NCBI GenBank assembly: GCA_025642075.2
Contig: JAODUO010001642.1
Location: 51,074 to 115,073 of the forward strand
DNA from: Ridgeia piscesae
Taxonomy: Eukaryota > Annelida > Polychaeta > Sabellida > Siboglinidae
Length of the DNA stretch: 64,000 nucleotides
Direction: 5' to 3'
Each line of letters opens with the position of its first letter. Position 1 is the first letter of the stretch. This document shows, one piece after another, positions 28,560 to 41,756 of the stretch. The notes beneath the pieces were generated by a model. That model searched no databases. It saw only the letters and a list, made by a program, of their open reading frames with translations, and had not been told where the DNA came from. A program made the translations under genes and the position numbers.

Positions 28560-29525
28560 ACGTAATAACTGCTTCTCAGACATGCTGCCCACCTCTTGTG
28601 GTGTCCCCCAGGGTTCTGTTTTGGGCCGTTGCTTTTCACTCTGTATACAATACCACTAAGCTCTTTTCCAGAGTCACAACCTGGATCATCACCTTTATGG
28701 AGATGACACACACATCTATGTTTCTTTGACCACACCAGATACTTGTCGCTCCCTAAACCAGCTCAGGGATTGTCTCCAAGTAAATTAAAGCTATATACCA
28801 ATAAGACCGAATTTATCATAACTGGTACCTCAACGCAGCGTGCAAAACTCGATAGCTTTTTCCCGACACATATACTGAGTCAGAGTATCACACCAGCCGC
28901 CTCAGTTTTATATCTCGGAGTAACGTTTCATGAAAACTTCAATTTCAAACAACATATATCGAAAACATGCCGTTGCTGTTTTTACCATATCCGTAATCTT
29001 CGCCGTATTCGCCGGTTGATATCACGTTTCGTTGCCAAAACCATCGCAACAGCTCTAGTAACCAGCACACGTGACTACAGCTATTCCCTCCTTTATAATA
29101 CCGCAAACAAGGATATAGCAAAACTTCAGCGTGTCCAATTTTTTTAGCAAAGGTAGTCACGCGTTCTCCTCGTTTTTGTCGGTCAGTACCGCTTCTAAAA
29201 TCATTGCATTGGCTCCCTGTGCACTATCGCATCATTTTCAAGATTTGTACAATAGCCTATCAAGCACTCTCTCCTACACAACCAGCATATCTAAATGCAA
29301 TGCTAACTCCAGCAAGAAATTCCAGACAGCTACGCTCAACCAATAGTAACCCTCTTTACATTCCTCGGGTGAAAACGAAAGCCGGAACCTGAGCTTTCTC
29401 GGTCGCCGCACCAACGGTGTGGAATTCGCTTCCTGCCAGTGTAAAATCAGATGGTAATATAGTTTCATTCCGCCGACGTCTGAAAACCGATCTCTTTAAT
29501 GCTGCCTACCCTCCTTAGCTTCCTA
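28560..29525 (+). pseudogene. Degenerate CR1/L2-like reverse transcriptase fragment
   Basis: Conceptual translation with frameshifts shows a GVPQGSVLG-like block near 28600, TASVLYLGVTF-type residues near 28905 and FKQHISKTCRCCFYHIRNLRRIRRL near 28945-29030. HWLPVHYRIIFKI (about 29200) follows, then AFSVAAPTVWNSLPASVK (about 29395-29450) and FRRRLKTDLFN. The order matches the second half of the intact element at 14.2-17.1 kb, but sequence identity looks low, so it is a different family. It is dead, with several frameshifts and stops. Confidence 0.82.
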
Positions 29526-29673
29526 GCTTATTCATCCATCCATTGACGACTCATATTATGGTCAATTAGTCATCCGTGTGCAATTCTTTATTTGGGTATA
29601 TATAATAATAATAACGACTTCTTTTTGCGCCAATATCCTCGAAGATCAAGCTCAGTGGCATTCCTCTGACAAC

Positions 29674-29675
<2 letters not shown>

Positions 29676-29731
<56 letters not shown>
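29676..29731. repeat. (AT)n microsatellite
   Basis: An AT run of about 54 bp just after the dead reverse transcriptase fragment. Confidence 0.92.
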
Positions 29732-29947
29732 CTCTGACTGGTGGTTGAGCGAGTCCTTGTAATAATAAATAATGTGTAGTGTAACAATACAAAATTATAT
29801 ATATATAAAATTATATAGAATTTTCTTTATGAAAGTATATAAGTGAAAGATGTTAATGTGATAATTATATGCAGTACTGTTTGGTCTGGGATATGTAACT
29901 CCGCAACATACACACTCGAGGGCGCACGCACACATACACACACGAGG

Positions 29948-30191
<244 letters not shown>

Positions 30192-30389
30192 AAGTTTGAC
30201 GGAGGCCACGCGCATACTTTAGAAGTTGACGTAGGCAAACCACGACGTTATGGGTACATATATCCTAAATTATGTGAGTCCAAGACTACGTCCAAATTTC
30301 GTGGGAGCTAGCAATAGCCACCGCGGCCTTTAGACAATAGGTCTAATAATAATTCCAATTGTAAATCTACTATGGCGTCTATATACTTA

Positions 30390-30800
30390 ACAAATGTAAT
30401 GTCAGAGGTGAAGCAAGCAAGGGGACAGGCAAACATTGTCATTGGAACTTGGAACCGCCGAAACTTTGTGGTTGGAAAACAATTACAAACAAATAAGTTT
30501 TCCCTTTTTTATTACGAAAGTTGTCTATATTTTCAAAAGATATAATCGAAATAGGGAGTTGATTCCACAATGTTGGCGCAGCCATAGAGAAAGCGCGTTT
30601 ACCAATATTCAGCTTAGGTTTAGGAACAAAATGTTGTTTGGAAAGGGTTAATGTAAGGTTCCTAGAAATATCATAGCAATGTAGCAGATTAACTGAGATG
30701 TCGGTTGTTGAGTAGAAAGAGTACTGTATGTAACAGTAGCCAATTTGAATTAATTCGGTATACAACTGGAAAACAACATAACTGCTTAGTTGGTTCATGG
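30390..30800 (-). pseudogene. C-terminal fragment of a non-LTR reverse transcriptase (inverted copy)
   Basis: The mirror copy of the relic at 24790-25190. The minus strand codes NIGKRAFSMAAPTLWNQLP followed by FRNKKGKTYLF. A few substitutions and an indel separate the two copies. Confidence 0.75.
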
Positions 30801-31804
30801 CTCGTCGTGTGGCGCCACTATTTCTACCATATAGCGGGACTGGGACGGAGAAAATATGTGACGGTTTTTCTTGTTATAAGCAGCCAACCATTGTAGCTAT
30901 TAACCCAATACGTTTACCTGTTATGGTTTGGGTTGATGAACTTTTTTATGTTTTTATAAAACGGGGTTGTGTAAACATTGACGCATTTTTTATGAAAAGA
31001 GTATTATGGTTTTATAAGATGTAATAACAGTGTTAACATATACATATGCCTATTACTTTCCGTATCCCATACGTTGCAGAATAGTTTGCGTTTGTCAGTG
31101 ACATTGTTTAGCATTACTACTAAACACGATTATCAACGTCCAAGTCATCATACCGGATGACGGGCAGTTTTGCTAGTGGCATGCAACTCACTCATGCAGT
31201 CTTATAATGCAATAAGCATTGCACACACGCACACACATATTCACCCTCTCGCACAAACGCACACCTACACGCCCCCACACACAAACATTCATTCGTTGTA
31301 CACGCACACGCAAACACACACTTACACAAGTGCTCACATATGCACACCCAACATGTAAGAAAACAAACTACTGCAATACATAACAACGTCCATATGTTTC
31401 GGATATAAATAAGCGGAATGTCGCATTCGATTTCAGTACAGTTTTAATTGTGATCCTTTTTTGACAACTGAATTACTTGATTCACATTATTATATATGTT
31501 GGAGTATCATGTATGTATTATGTGTTTAACATGTTTCTACTTTCTAAGTTCGTTTTCCTGGACATTATGTAAATATGTCAAAGGCATGTATATATCTTAA
31601 AGATGTAAGGGGTTGCGACTGATTGTGCAATTGGTGTGATGTGTCTAGACATAATGTGCGAAGCAAATCCAAACTGAAACGATACTGATACATACGCACA
31701 ATGAATAATAAGCCATTTGTCACCTGAACAAGATTGTGGCTAATTCCTTTGGCGAACGAGTTTATTTGGTTAATATCCAAACATCGTACATGCGCCCGTT
31801 AAAA

Positions 31805-33475
31805 CATTCCCGTGGTAACACACCTTGCGGGGTGACACACCTTGCGGGGTGACACACCTTGCGGGGTGACACACCTTGTGGGGTGACAGACCTTCCGGGA
31901 TGACACACCGTGCGGGGTGACACACCTTGCGGGGTGTCACACCGTGCGGGGTGACACACCTTGCGGGATGACACACCGTGCGGGGTGACACACCTTGCGG
32001 GATGACACACCGTGCGGGGTGACCTTGCGGGGTGACACACCTTGCGGGATGACACACCTTGCGGGGTGACACACCTTGCGGGTTGACACACCTTGTGGGA
32101 TGACACACCTTGCGGCGTGACACACATTGCGGGGTGACACACCTTGTGGGGTGACACACCTTGCGGGGTGACACACCTTGCGGGATGACACACGGTGCGG
32201 GGTGACACACCTTGCGGGATGACACACCGTTGCGGGATGACACACCGTGCGGGGTGACACACCGTGCGGGGTGACACACCTTGCGGGATGACACACGGTG
32301 CGGGGTGACACACCTTGCGGGGTGACACACCTTGCGGGGTGACACACCTTGCGGGGTGACACACCGTGCGGGGTGACACACCGTGCGGGGTGACACACCT
32401 TGCGGGGTGACACACCTTGCGGGATGACACACCGTGCGGGGTGACACACCTTGCGGGATGACACACCTTGTGGGGTGACACACCTTGCGGGGTGACGCAA
32501 CTTACGGGGTGACCCATCTTGCGGGGTGACACACCTTGCGGGGTGACACACCGTGCGGGGTGACACACCTTGCGGGGTGACACACCTTGCGGGGTGACAC
32601 ACCGTGCGGGGTGACACACCTTGCGGGATGACACACCTGGGGGTGACACACCTTGCGGGTGACACACCGTGCGGGGTGACACACCTTGCGGGGTGACACA
32701 CCTTGCGGGGTGACACACCTTGCGGGGTGACACACCGTGCGGGGTGACACACCTTGCGGGGTGACACACCTTGCGGGGTGACACACCTTGCGGGGTGACA
32801 CACCTTGCGGGATGACACACCGTGCGGGGTGACACAACTTGCGGGATGACACACCGTGCGGGGTGACACACCTTGCGGGGTGACACACCTTGCGGGGTGA
32901 CACACCTTGCAGGGTGACACAACTTGCGGGGTGACACACCGTGCGGGGTGACACACCTTGCGGGGTGACACACCTTGCGGGGTGACACACCTTGCGGGGT
33001 GACACACCGTGCGGGGTGACACACCTTGTGGGGTGACACACCTTGCGGGGTGACACACCGTGCGGGGTGACACACCGTGCGGGGTGACACACCTTGCGGG
33101 GTGACACACCGTGCGGGGTGACACACCTTGCGGGATGACACACCGTGCGGGGTGACACAACTTGCGGGATGACACACCGTGCGGGGTGACACACCTTGCG
33201 GGGTGACACACCTTGCGGGGTGACACTTGCGGGGTGACACACCTTGCGGGGTGACACACCTTGCGGGGTGACACACCTTGCGGGATGACACACCGTGCGG
33301 GGTGACACAACTTGCGGGATGACACACCGTGCGGGGTGACACACCTTGCGGGGTGACACACCTTGCGGGGTGACACACCTTGCGGGGTGACACAACTTAC
33401 GGGGTGACACACCGTGCGGGGTGACACACCGTGCGGGGTGACACAACTTACGGGGTGACACACCCTGCAGGGCGC
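31805..33475. repeat. 17-bp minisatellite, about 98 units (right arm)
   Basis: The same unit as at 23217-23797 but on the opposite strand, and nearly three times longer. Unit variants (CAAGG, CACGG, ATCCC) form higher-order runs, which suggests block duplications. Open frames up to 543 codons arise purely from the 17-bp period. Confidence 0.95.
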
Positions 33476-34214
33476 AGTAACTCTGTGAGTGAAGCCTCCT
33501 GCGATCAATCCACCCAGTCCATTTTCGAATATCAGGCTTACTTTTTCACTCTTTCTTGCTCCATTTCACTTGGTTCTGTAAATGAGCATCTTGATCTAAG
33601 CAGTTGTGGAAAATGATGACGTAGTCTTCGCGCATTACTTGCAACATATTTCGATGATTACTAGATATGGTGAGATTGTATTTGAGTGAACAGGCTGCCA
33701 TAGAGTAAGTAAAGTGTAAAGTGCTTTGAGCACTTGTGCTAACTATATACTACGAATGTATTATTGTACGCAAATATGCTCTTGGCATATCCGCTCGGAT
33801 CTATCCAATAAACAATTCACAGCCTGGCTGAAATATTTATATTTCTTTCATTGTTGGCAGTGCGCGGCTTTCGTAAACGGATCGGGTGAGTAGACAGTAC
33901 ACGCGTTTAGAGCTGATCATTGCCTCGCCCAATCCTGGCAAAATAACTGTGGTGAACTGGGGCGACTGGCCCGTCAATACTACAGCAGTATATACTATAT
34001 TGTATTGCCTTACCACTAATGGAGGTTTTGTTGAAAGATGTTCAATTGTCCATAGGTTTCATTGGACATGATGCGCTGACGTGTTCCTCAATGTTGTGTA
34101 GCTGCGCCGAATCGTTAAATCGTTCCTATCGATACGATCATACATGTTTGCTACTTGGGCGAAGGAGAAACGATAAGTACATTACTAGCGATACCTATTC
34201 CATTACTGCATTCT

Positions 34215-34780
34215 ACTTGTTCTTTTTTGCGGAGCGGTATTTGTTACTATAGCCCCTAGCGACACTTGGCCACTACATGGCATACATTCTGAATGTGTTA
34301 AAACCTCAAACGACTGAAGGTAAGAAAACATATTGCGAAATACCATGATTTGTGGTAGTGAGACGTATATTTATATAGGGTTTGTCTAGTCGGTAATGAC
34401 TGAAGTTTTGGAGTGGTATTATCTCGCGAGAATGTCATCCAGGGGGCTTATTTCCGGAGGAATGCACCAAAGGGAGGAAGAAGTATCATTGTCAGAACCT
34501 TGAATTACACGTGACTCTCGCCTGACAATGCTAACTGGAGCTACGAAGCAAATATTCATTCGGCTTCCGGTGACATTTTAACCCAAGGACGTGAAAATGT
34601 TAAATTTATTTTTCACACATTTATTATTAATTATTCACATCATATTACAGCCACGATGTGGTGTGTGAATAAACCTTCGCAGAAAATTCACAATACACGA
34701 GTAATGTTTCGGCACGTGTCGTGAGACAATATGCATGCATTTGCAGGTAGAAATAACGCATTACATTAGACCTGTATTCC
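34215..34780. other. Unique DNA between the inverted repeat and the Ly6-like gene
   Basis: I see no exon or repeat. It lies downstream of the stop codon of the minus-strand Ly6-like gene, so its first few hundred bases may be that gene's 3' UTR. Confidence 0.4.
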
Positions 34781-34935
34781 ATGATTCGCTATGACGAGTT
34801 CTTTTTTGAGAGTTTTGCAGATATCCATGGTGACCAGGACACACGTGTGCCCATGTTGGCTAGTGCTTCCATTTATTTCACTGTTCAAGCTGGCAGACAG
34901 CACGATCGTCATTGCAACGAAATCACGAACCCAGC

Positions 34936-37542
34936 TTACAGCCACCTGGAGGCACAGGCGGCACACAGAACCAGAGTAACCATGGAAACGACGGAGACGC
35001 TTTGGAACGAGGCGCCATTGCAGAGAGCGGACTTGCAAACGCAGACCGTCATCGTGGCGCCAAAAAGATTGGCCGTCTGGCACTCGTCCTTGTCGGCTTG
35101 TTGAGAAGCACAGGCCCGCTGTATATATTTTTTACCTGGAACAGAGTAGAACGATTATTAAGCGCGGACGTAATAATTAAAATACAAAATGAAATTTAGG
35201 TACCGACATAGTCTGAGAATTATCTGACATGTGTAAAACTATAAACAACTGTTAAATATATAAGTCAGTCATATGCTGTGTTAAAATAGTGAGTCTTGAA
35301 TTTACTCTTAAAAACCCCGCCATTGTAGCTGCTGTGGAAGAACCGAGACGAGGCACACAGTATGTTGCCGAGCCCTGGCGCATCGCAAAATGGTGACAAG
35401 GGAGTGTCAAAGCGATACGTCACACCTGAACTGTGTGCTGGTCCCGAGTCAGTAAAGCTGTTTCGTGAATGGTATCCAAAAGCGTTCTCGTTGAGATTGA
35501 AAGGAGAAAACTCTACCGTACAAGGATACACGTTATATATTGTTATTTATGTTTGCATTTACAAACAAAATAAAAACACAACACAATATGTGTTTTCCGA
35601 GTGGAGCAAGTGAACAAGGTAAATACATTGTCAATTGATAAGCGACCGAGTGGCCAGTCTGACTCGAATGTACAATGATAGATGGTCATTGGTATTCACT
35701 TGCACCTGCTGTTCTTCGTATAGTCACGTGTTAATAAATAATTGTACATTACGTTGTCCCAGACACATCCACACATACCTGATTTGTAACAGTTAAAACC
35801 AATTATGACTAAGGCAAAACATGTGTCATTGTTCTTTAAAGAGAGGTATAGGACTAGATGCGTTATTTTTCTGAAAATTATACACATGTTCCTATCGCTT
35901 TCTATACATGAAGATTACGAATATATATAACCGTAACTGAAATATTTAGTTGCAAAAGAAAAAGGTGTTAAATAGGCCGACACTGTTAAGCATAAATCTA
36001 GAGAGAAGTTGCACTCACCGTCCTTTGTGCCGTATACTTTAGTGCATGAATCACCGGAGCAAGTCGTGACGTCATCACCACTGGGATTTTCACAATCGCT
36101 TGTGATGGGGTAGACACATTCGTAGCACTTGACGCCCTCGCCTTAAAGTGATATATGAGCGTGAGTAGAAATTGGAAGTAATTCACGATATTGACTAATA
36201 ATGATAATAATAATCTGAACAATTTTGGGCGCCATAATTCTACAAATTATTATCATTCAGAGGCGCACTACAGCACAGAAAACAGTGTTTTAGAAAGTTA
36301 ACATTGCAGTGCATTTGTAAAATAAACGTAATGAATTGATCAATATAAATCAACAACATTAGTCATAATTGAAGTAACATATTATTATTAATAAATACAA
36401 GCTAATTATATTACAAGCTAAACATGAATAAATAATAATACAATAGTTGATCAATAGTAGATACTGAAATATTCAGATATCTTATAGTTGTTTGTATTCG
36501 AAGGGTTGCTTTATCGGAAAGCAATAAACGTCTCATATGAATGTCAGTGATACTGTCAAAAAGAAAATTGCCAACTATAACCAATTAATCAGAGAGTGTC
36601 GTATATATATACTTAGAATATCAGCGAACGCTGAAGAAATCGCTAACCGATGATCCGTTCTTCTTGTCTGGTGGTGGGGGATAAACCACTAGCATAAGTA
36701 CACATTTTCCATGTAGTGTTATTTTAAACTTATAGCTTCAAACAAAAAATAAATTGTGTCGCAAATGTTTTCAAAGCTGTTGTTTTGACTGATTATTTGT
36801 GTAATATAGCATTACACTTTCCTCCCTGGCAAAGTTATTATACCGAACACCGTCGTGACTTGTTTGGCAAGCTTGACGCCATTCTACTTGCTATGCTATA
36901 AGTTGTTCTTCATCCTGTTAGCTGAGTGATATAGAGCCGCGAAAAGAAAAACTATCTTGATTAGTTGCACATGATTCGAACAAGCGTTGTCTCATTTGAG
37001 GATCCGATACTCCAGCCACTGCACCATAGCGCTCCACGGCATTCAGAGCTGGTTTCATTGTCGACATCATTAACACGACAACACCGAACCCTTTCTTTTC
37101 ATTTAGTGTACGTTTATAAATCAGTTTTTAAATAAATCAGCTTCATGTGCAATTTCAATGTCTACTCCTGGCAATGACCAGGTTTAAAATGAAAACTAAG
37201 ATGTCATCTCAATTTAACGTACCTGCTAAAAATTGTAAAACGCAAACTAGAATTATAACATACCTTTTCCAAATTAAATTATCAACTTACACCTATCCCA
37301 TTACACTAAGTAAGTACAACGTCAGATTAGCCAAAGTGCTGAAAAGCTAATCACACTGGAAAAAAGATAATAAATAAATACAAACAACGCGAAGTTATGT
37401 TAAATAGAATTTAACATAGATCAAAGTAACCAATCAAATCCAGATAATGCTGGTAAAAAATATAAAACCAGAATGGTGACATACCTGGCGCGATAGCTAC
37501 AGCGAAGAATACCAGAAGGAGGCTCACAAGAAACATCTGCAT
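34936..37542 (-). CDS. Ly6/uPAR (LU) domain protein, GPI-anchored, 3 coding exons
   Basis: Coding exons are 37542-37485, 36141-36019 and 35096-34936 on the minus strand. Both introns are phase 1 with GT-AG ends (G|GTATGT, G|GTGAGT). Residues 1-19 form a signal peptide, MQMFLVSLLLVFFAVAIAP. The mature part starts VKCYECVYPITSDC and continues TTCSGDSCTKVYG. It ends VCVCKSALCNG, the hallmark last strands of the three-finger fold, closest in form to Quiver/Sleepless-type proteins. The tail, SVVSMVTLVLCAACASRWL, is hydrophobic and suits a GPI signal. Nine of the usual ten cysteines are present; the one normally found between TKVYG and DKDEC is missing. Either it is lost or a short phase-1 exon lies in 35.1-36.0 kb. 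Likely a cell-surface modulator or receptor; its partner is unknown. Confidence 0.78.
35225..35560 (-). pseudogene. Retroposon 3'-end relic inside the Ly6-like gene intron
   Basis: The minus frame contains GVFKSKFKTHYFNTAYD, resembling the FKSKLKTHLF end of CR1/L2-type polymerases. Homologous sequence recurs at about 38985-39300 (shared GTTGCCGAGCCCTGGC and GTGAGTCTT). It is a weak but repeated signal. Confidence 0.45.
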
Positions 37543-38410
37543 GACGGTTGAATGGTAATGAGCAACAACTTGTTATAGAGAATGACGTCTGCAAACACGC
37601 CAGAAGCGACAAGCTACGTCCACACAGTCGTTTACAAAGTTAGACAATGACACTAGGAGTTTAATGATGTCACTGCTATGGGTGATCATGTGACCAAAGT
37701 ATGCCTGGTTCAACCAATCATCATCGCATGTACATCGCGCACGTCAAATAGAGCAAACGAGGCGAATTTATAATGCTTGTGCAACTAAGATGGGTCTAGT
37801 GACCACGTCACAAAAGATTGGGGTGGAGCTGAACAGCATGTCACATGCCGGGATGTCAATCGATTTGTTTAAACTTACTTATGGCCTACTTATTTATAAC
37901 ATGGCTTGTTATCTTCGAATATGTAAATAAATACATACAACGTAAAGTTATATTAAACAGTTTTTACCATATTTTAAAAATAATCAATCAAATCAAAATA
38001 GTGCTTATAAAACATAAAACCAGTACAACTCAGAACGGTGACATACCTGGCGATATAGCTACAGGGACGTAGACCAGAAGAAGGCTCGCAAAGAAACAAC
38101 TGCATGTCGGCTGGTTGAACGGAAATGAGCACGAGCAGGTTATTGTGAACAAAGTCTACAATCTAGGTCATATGCCAAGGGCGACAAAGTCCGTCCGCAC
38201 AGTCTTTTATAGAGCTAGACAATGACATTGTGATCTTTATGAGGTCGTTACTCTGAGTGATCAAGTGAACAAGGGAACCAGGTTCGATCATTCACATAGA
38301 CATCGCGCACGTCAAAAATTGCAAACAGGGAGAATGTTTAAAGCTGGTGCAACCAGGATGAGTCTAAACAGCACGTGACATGCCGGGCTGTCAAATGAAC
38401 ATGGCTAGGT
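37371..38410. repeat. Tandem duplication of about 560 bp (Ly6-like exon 1 and promoter)
   Basis: Units at about 37371-37880 and 37926-38410 share ATAAAACCAG, GTGACATACCTGGCG, the signal exon, GACAATGACA, the CATCGCGCACGTCAAA block and CATGCCGGG. Offset is about 563-567 bp. Substitutions are numerous, so it is not very recent. Confidence 0.82.
38047..38105 (-). pseudogene. Frameshifted copy of the Ly6-like signal exon
   Basis: This exon copy is 59 nt against 58 nt at 37542-37485. One extra T in CTTTGCGAGCC shifts the frame, so the signal peptide becomes MQLFLCEPSSGLRPCSYIA and the donor falls in phase 2, which does not match exon 2 (phase 1). A clear TATA box (CTATAAAAG on the minus strand, 38212-38204) lies upstream. 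In the intact copy the equivalent bases read CTTTGTAAA (37640-37632). Confidence 0.72.
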
Positions 38411-38429
38411 ATATAGCATCGCTTAGTTT

Positions 38430-38980
38430 CTTCGAATACGACTGACGTGTGTGTACTTGTAACGTACATCCAGCGTGTGGCCGTATTTATTTATTATTAC
38501 TTGTTTAGTGTTAGATAAATAGTTGTTTAATGTCAGAAAATTTGTCCGAATTAGGGGAGGTCATTGAACGTGAATCGAAACATAACATATCTCACCCATT
38601 CTCATATTCTGGTTTAGAAACTTCACTGGGAAATGATGCAAAATAAATAATAACACCAATTATACTCATGTACGTGCATACGAATAAGTAAGCATTTCCC
38701 TCTGAAAAAGAGAGTTAGCGTCTGTAAGAAACACTACCCCGGCGTCATGCAAACATAGAATATTTGCATGGCCTAGTCAGCAGCTAATATAAATGTGCAT
38801 TGATTTATATAGCACCATATTTACTCATATTATATAATGTTATACAATAGCAGAAAAGACATACACATTAATACACCTAATTATATTGATGTAATATTTG
38901 TATATAACACTAATAGATAGATAATAAAAAAGGAAAAATAATAATTTAAGTAAAAACATCCGGCATAGTTTAAATTATTG
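38430..38980. other. Intergenic, no gene recognised
   Basis: AT-rich unique sequence upstream of the Ly6-like gene promoters. No supported feature. Confidence 0.4.
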
Positions 38981-38984
38981 TCTT

Positions 38985-39300
38985 ACAAGATAGCGTATAT
39001 AACCAAACAAATGTTAAAACATATAACTTAGTCATATTGTATTATACAAAACGCTCTAAAAAACTAACATTAAACTTGTGAGTCTTCAAACTAGATTGAG
39101 GCAGCTGCGCATGCCTGCTCAGCGGTTGTCATTGGTCATCATTTTCCGAAAAACTCACGTTTTCCGACGTTGCCGAGCCCTGGCAGATCACCAAGCGTTG
39201 ATAAAGCAGTGTCAGTGAGATAACTCATTGCAGGACGGTGTGCTTGTTGCAAGTCAGCAGAACTGGTGTTTACCTCACAACCAGAACAACTGACGCAATA
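38985..39300 (-). repeat. Retroposon 3'-end relic, second copy
   Basis: Shares with 35225-35560 the blocks TTGCCGAGCCCTGGC, CAGTGTCA and GTGAGTCTT in the same order. The minus strand gives SLKTHKFN, again like a polymerase C-terminus. Confidence 0.45.
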
Positions 39301-39395
39301 AGTCCACCCCTCTCACATACGGGATCATCTCAAAAATGACATTGCTATTTTACAATTCGGGTTTTCGCGTCTCTCATGTTGTTCGTGGACACGAA

Positions 39396-39592
39396 GAAAA
39401 CTCGGATCGGATCGGATCGGATCGGATCGGATCGGATCGGATCGGATCGGATCGGATCGGATCGGATCGGATCGGATCGGATCGGATCGGATCGGATCGG
39501 ATCGGATCGGATCGGATCGGATCGGATCGGATCGGATCGGATCGGATCGGATCGGATCGGATCGGATCGGATCGGATCGGATCGGATCGGAG
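39396..39592. repeat. (GGATC)n pentanucleotide array, about 39 units
   Basis: A perfect 5-bp tandem repeat. Each unit carries a GATC site, so the array is a dense run of that palindrome. Frames through it read GSDRI on one strand and RSDPI on the other. Confidence 0.97.
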
Positions 39593-39599
39593 AAATTGA

Positions 39600-40440
39600 G
39601 GTAAGATGAAATTTATTTCAACAATATTATAATACACTCACATTACATTTAAAAACTTTCGCCTGGGTGGAGGAGTTGGGGCAAGATGAATTATATTGCA
39701 TCAGTGGCAGGACACCGATATTTTGATATGACCCCTAAGTTTTATACGACAACGAAAGGACGACACCGACAATAAATCGTTGAATCAAGTTGTGTTACGT
39801 CTGCCGCAGAATGTATATCTATGTAGAGTGGTGTGTGCACTTGGCAAAGATAAACATGAAGCCGAACTTGAGTGCACAGGCAATACACGTTTATAAAGGA
39901 TCGGGGGAGGGACATGGTCTATGGTGTACCCGCCAAGGCAGCGATTGCGAAATCGGCGAGATACAATCTAGCCATCTGACGCGGTTAATGAGGCGAGCCG
40001 TCGAATTGTGTGCTCTTTGGAGTCTGTCTGTCTCCATTGTTCAATCCAGCGAGTACAGCAGAGCAGAAGGCGAAGTGACTCAGAACCAGAAATACCGCGT
40101 ACTTGTAGCATGACACGCGTCTCGCGACAGCAGGTGTCGAATTCTGCTGATCAGGCGTAAATGGTAACATGCCGATGAGGAGTGGCTGCACACGAGGCGG
40201 TGCAGCTGCATATGTGTGTCGAAGTCCGTTGATGTCGCTGTGTGTCCACGTAGTTTCATGCAGGGGTTGCCATAAACTTGTAGAATGTGCGGTGACGATA
40301 GCATGACAAATTCAGAGTTCTCATGCACTAATACATCACATGAATTTCAACAAATGCTGCATAATCTAGCTGATAAATATGAAAATCTGAGTCTGAAGTC
40401 GAAGAGAAACGCCACGGCTGAAAACGCACACCAATATTAT
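39600..40440. other. Intergenic, no gene recognised
   Basis: Mixed-composition unique DNA with ORFs up to about 107 codons on both strands, without domain or splice support. Confidence 0.4.
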
Positions 40441-40446
40441 TATGTG

Positions 40447-41003
<557 letters not shown>

Positions 41004-41377
41004 ACATATTCAATAGTTGAAACAAATGAGCATGCTCACACAAATTATTTTGTACCGACTTGGACGCGTGGGATGGTGATCATATGTTTGATTTGGTCAT
41101 ATCGCGATTTCAAAGGGTGATTTAAACGGTCACAACGGCACGTTATTTATTGTGACGCTTACGATCTGTCGGGGTTACCAGTGTTTTCTGTGTTCAAACG
41201 TTTTGCCCGTCTTTCTGGAACAATCTCTACGCACGTTTATATTAACAAATGATACATTTAATTTCGACGTATATCATGGATAGATTAAATATCGGAGATG
41301 AAGCAACACATTTGACAATGTGATACAGGAAAACAACAAATAGCTCCACTCGGAAAAATAAAATTTATATAATATAT

Positions 41378-41579
41378 ATGAATATTTTTACACATGTCAA
41401 AAATAATATTTATACAATGTGAGGCGGATACTTAGTCCGTGAACGGTGCGTATTCCGCAAACGTGTCGTAGCCCGTGAACTCTCCGCACTCAGAACGAGG
41501 CTCGATCCCTTTGTGCTGAGATTTTGAGTAAGCAAGTCGCAATAATTTGCAGCACAAAGGAAGATCGGATTTTCGACCG
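41378..41579 (+). repeat. Ngaro split direct repeat A1
   Basis: ATGAATATTTTTACACATGT through GGAAGATCGGATTTTCGACC. It is nearly identical to A2 at 46280-46482 (a few substitutions). Confidence 0.9.
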
Positions 41580-41756
41580 AATTTACAAAGGTAGTACGTC
41601 CATTCTGATTAGGCTTCATGTCTACTGTCTAGTGTGCTTTACAGTTTGTTGCGTACGCATTTCTTGTACTTATTTGTCACTTTCGGTGACTTTCGTTGGT
41701 TGTGTTTAATTCCTTTGTTCGCCGTCATTTTGTTTCGAAATTTCGCTTCTCCCACC

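Noticed and set aside
31762..33508. 543- and 523-codon ORFs made of CHPARCVTPQGV repeats
   Set aside because: The 17-bp period leaves all three frames open, so length is no evidence of coding. There is no start context, signal peptide or unique sequence beside the repeat.
34781..35199. Plus-strand ORFs over the Ly6-like terminal exon
   Set aside because: They are antisense shadows. The minus frame joins in phase to two other exons and ends with the CN motif and a GPI-type tail.
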